From: JBCBWG01 sp039186015
GTDB lineage: Bacteria; Pseudomonadota; Alphaproteobacteria; Rhizobiales; Hyphomicrobiaceae
Reading direction: 5' to 3'
Length of the DNA: 23,349 nt
Assembly (NCBI GenBank): GCA_039186015.1
Contig: JBCDAH010000075.1
Span: forward strand, 1-23,349
Below the pieces are notes generated by a model. That model saw only the letters and a list, made by a program, of their open reading frames with translations, did not search any database and was not told the DNA's origin. Positions 22,516 through 23,349 of the stretch are shown here, in pieces (the first letter of the stretch is position 1; each line of letters starts with the position of its first letter). The translations under genes and the position numbers were made by a program.

Positions 22516-23349
22516 ATGTTGAACTTTGCGCTCCTTGGTGCTGGACGAATCGGCCGTGCGCATGCGCGTGCGCTCAATGCCAGCAGAGACGCCGCACTCA
22601 CTGCGATATCGGATCCAATTGCGGAGGCCGCAAACCGCGTCGCCGACGAGACAGGGGCCCGGATCGCCGGCGTTGAAGACATTCTGGCTGATCAGACAAT
22701 CGACGCGGTTATCATCGCCACGCCAACGGACATGCATGCGGATCAGGTTGAAGCCTTCGCCCGTGCGGGGAAGGCTATCTTCTGCGAAAAGCCGCTCGAC
22801 CTCGATATCGCGCGAGTCCGTGCGTGCCTCGACGTTGTTGCGGCGACCCATGCGCGTTTGATGCTGGGGTTCAATCGCAGGTTCGATCCGCACTTCCAGA
22901 TGCTTCATCGGCGGATACGGGACGGCGCCATCGGTGCTGTAGAGTTGGTGCAGATCACATGTCGCGACCCTGCTGCGCCGTCCATGGACTACATCCGACG
23001 GTCAGGTGGATTGTTTCGCGATATGATGATCCACGACTTCGACATGGCCCGATTTCTCGTCGGTGAAGAATTTGTGGAGGTGTTCGCGACCGGATCCGCA
23101 ATCATCTACCCGGAGATTGGTGAAATCGGGGACGTTGATACGGCCGCGGTCACGTTGAAGACAGCGACCGGCAAACTGGTGATCATTTCCAACTCGCGCC
23201 GCGCCACCTACGGCTACGACCAACGGGTCGAGGTTCATGGGTCCGCAGGGCTTGCGTTGGCCGAAAATCCGCACGCCACAACGGTTACGGTCGCCAATGG
23301 ATCGGGCTATCTCTCCGATCCGCTTCCGGACTTTTTCATGCAGCGCTAC
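22516..23349 (+). CDS. iolG: myo-Inositol 2-dehydrogenase, 3' end cut by the window
   Basis: The frame starts at ATG 22516, with AGGA about seven bases before it, and stays open to the last base; 278 residues of an expected 330 or so are present. The Rossmann motif GAGRIGRAHA is at 8-17, catalytic Lys92 in CEKPL, then GFNRRFDPHF at 118-127. GGLFRDMMIHDFDMARF at 164-180 gives Asp169 and His173, with the same four-residue spacing as in Bacillus IolG. It oxidises myo-inositol to scyllo-inosose with NAD in the cytoplasm, the first step of the pathway. Rhizobial literature calls this gene idhA. A scyllo-inositol dehydrogenase cannot be excluded from sequence alone. It is probably the last or near-last gene of the operon. 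Confidence 0.91.
   Translation, partial: MLNFALLGAGRIGRAHARALNASRDAALTAISDPIAEAANRVADETGARIAGVEDILADQTIDAVIIATPTDMHADQVEAFARAGKAIFCEKPLDLDIARVRACLDVVAATHARLMLGFNRRFDPHFQMLHRRIRDGAIGAVELVQITCRDPAAPSMDYIRRSGGLFRDMMIHDFDMARFLVGEEFVEVFATGSAIIYPEIGEIGDVDTAAVTLKTATGKLVIISNSRRATYGYDQRVEVHGSAGLALAENPHATTVTVANGSGYLSDPLPDFFMQRY

Noticed and set aside
1..23349. tRNA, rRNA, CRISPR arrays and intact insertion sequences
   Set aside because: No cloverleaf with anticodon and TTC arms, no regularly spaced repeats and no transposase motifs were seen on reading both strands.

Overview
This window looks like chromosomal DNA from a GC-rich alphaproteobacterium, probably of the Hyphomicrobiales (Rhizobiales). The support is indirect: the family types, the RpiR-type inositol regulator with a GGAA-N6-TTCC operator like that described for rhizobial IolR, a fused IolC-DUF2090 protein, and a DUF1127 protein. 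No rRNA, tRNA, CRISPR array or intact insertion sequence was seen. The two edge genes are cut by the window.

Layout. (1) 1-4000, plus strand: the 3' part of a thioredoxin-reductase-like flavoprotein, a 370-bp gap with a strong 22-bp dyad, a TIR-transmembrane-WD40-like protein, and a seven-helix membrane protein. (2) 4063-6040, minus strand: a GNAT acetyltransferase, an Asp/Glu-racemase-superfamily enzyme with only one of the two usual catalytic cysteines, and a stand-alone HD hydrolase of the Mesh1/SpoT type. (3) 6137-9790, minus strand: a tight set read as OsmC-like, DUF1127, flavin monooxygenase, second OsmC-like, methyltransferase. It is followed by a winged-helix/TPR regulator (10128-11774) on the same strand. 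(4) 12230-23349: a myo-inositol catabolism locus. The RpiR/IolR repressor gene is on the minus strand and diverges from a nine-gene plus-strand operon: ketose-3-epimerase-like enzyme, ABC transporter (binding protein, permease, single-domain ATPase), iolC fused to DUF2090, iolD, iolE, iolB and iolG (cut by the window end).

How the inositol locus works, by family knowledge: the ABC transporter imports the substrate. IolG oxidises myo-inositol to scyllo-inosose, IolE dehydrates it, IolD opens the ring, IolB isomerises 5-deoxyglucuronate, IolC phosphorylates the product, and the DUF2090 half is the likely aldolase. The last enzyme, IolA, is not in the window. The overlapping starts and stops from the permease to iolB argue for one transcript. 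A perfect 7-bp inverted repeat sits exactly between the repressor gene and the operon.

The least explained parts are the TIR-TM-propeller protein, the minus-strand OsmC/FMO/methyltransferase set with its regulator, and the epimerase that heads the iol operon. All functions are inferred from sequence patterns read by eye; no database search was run.
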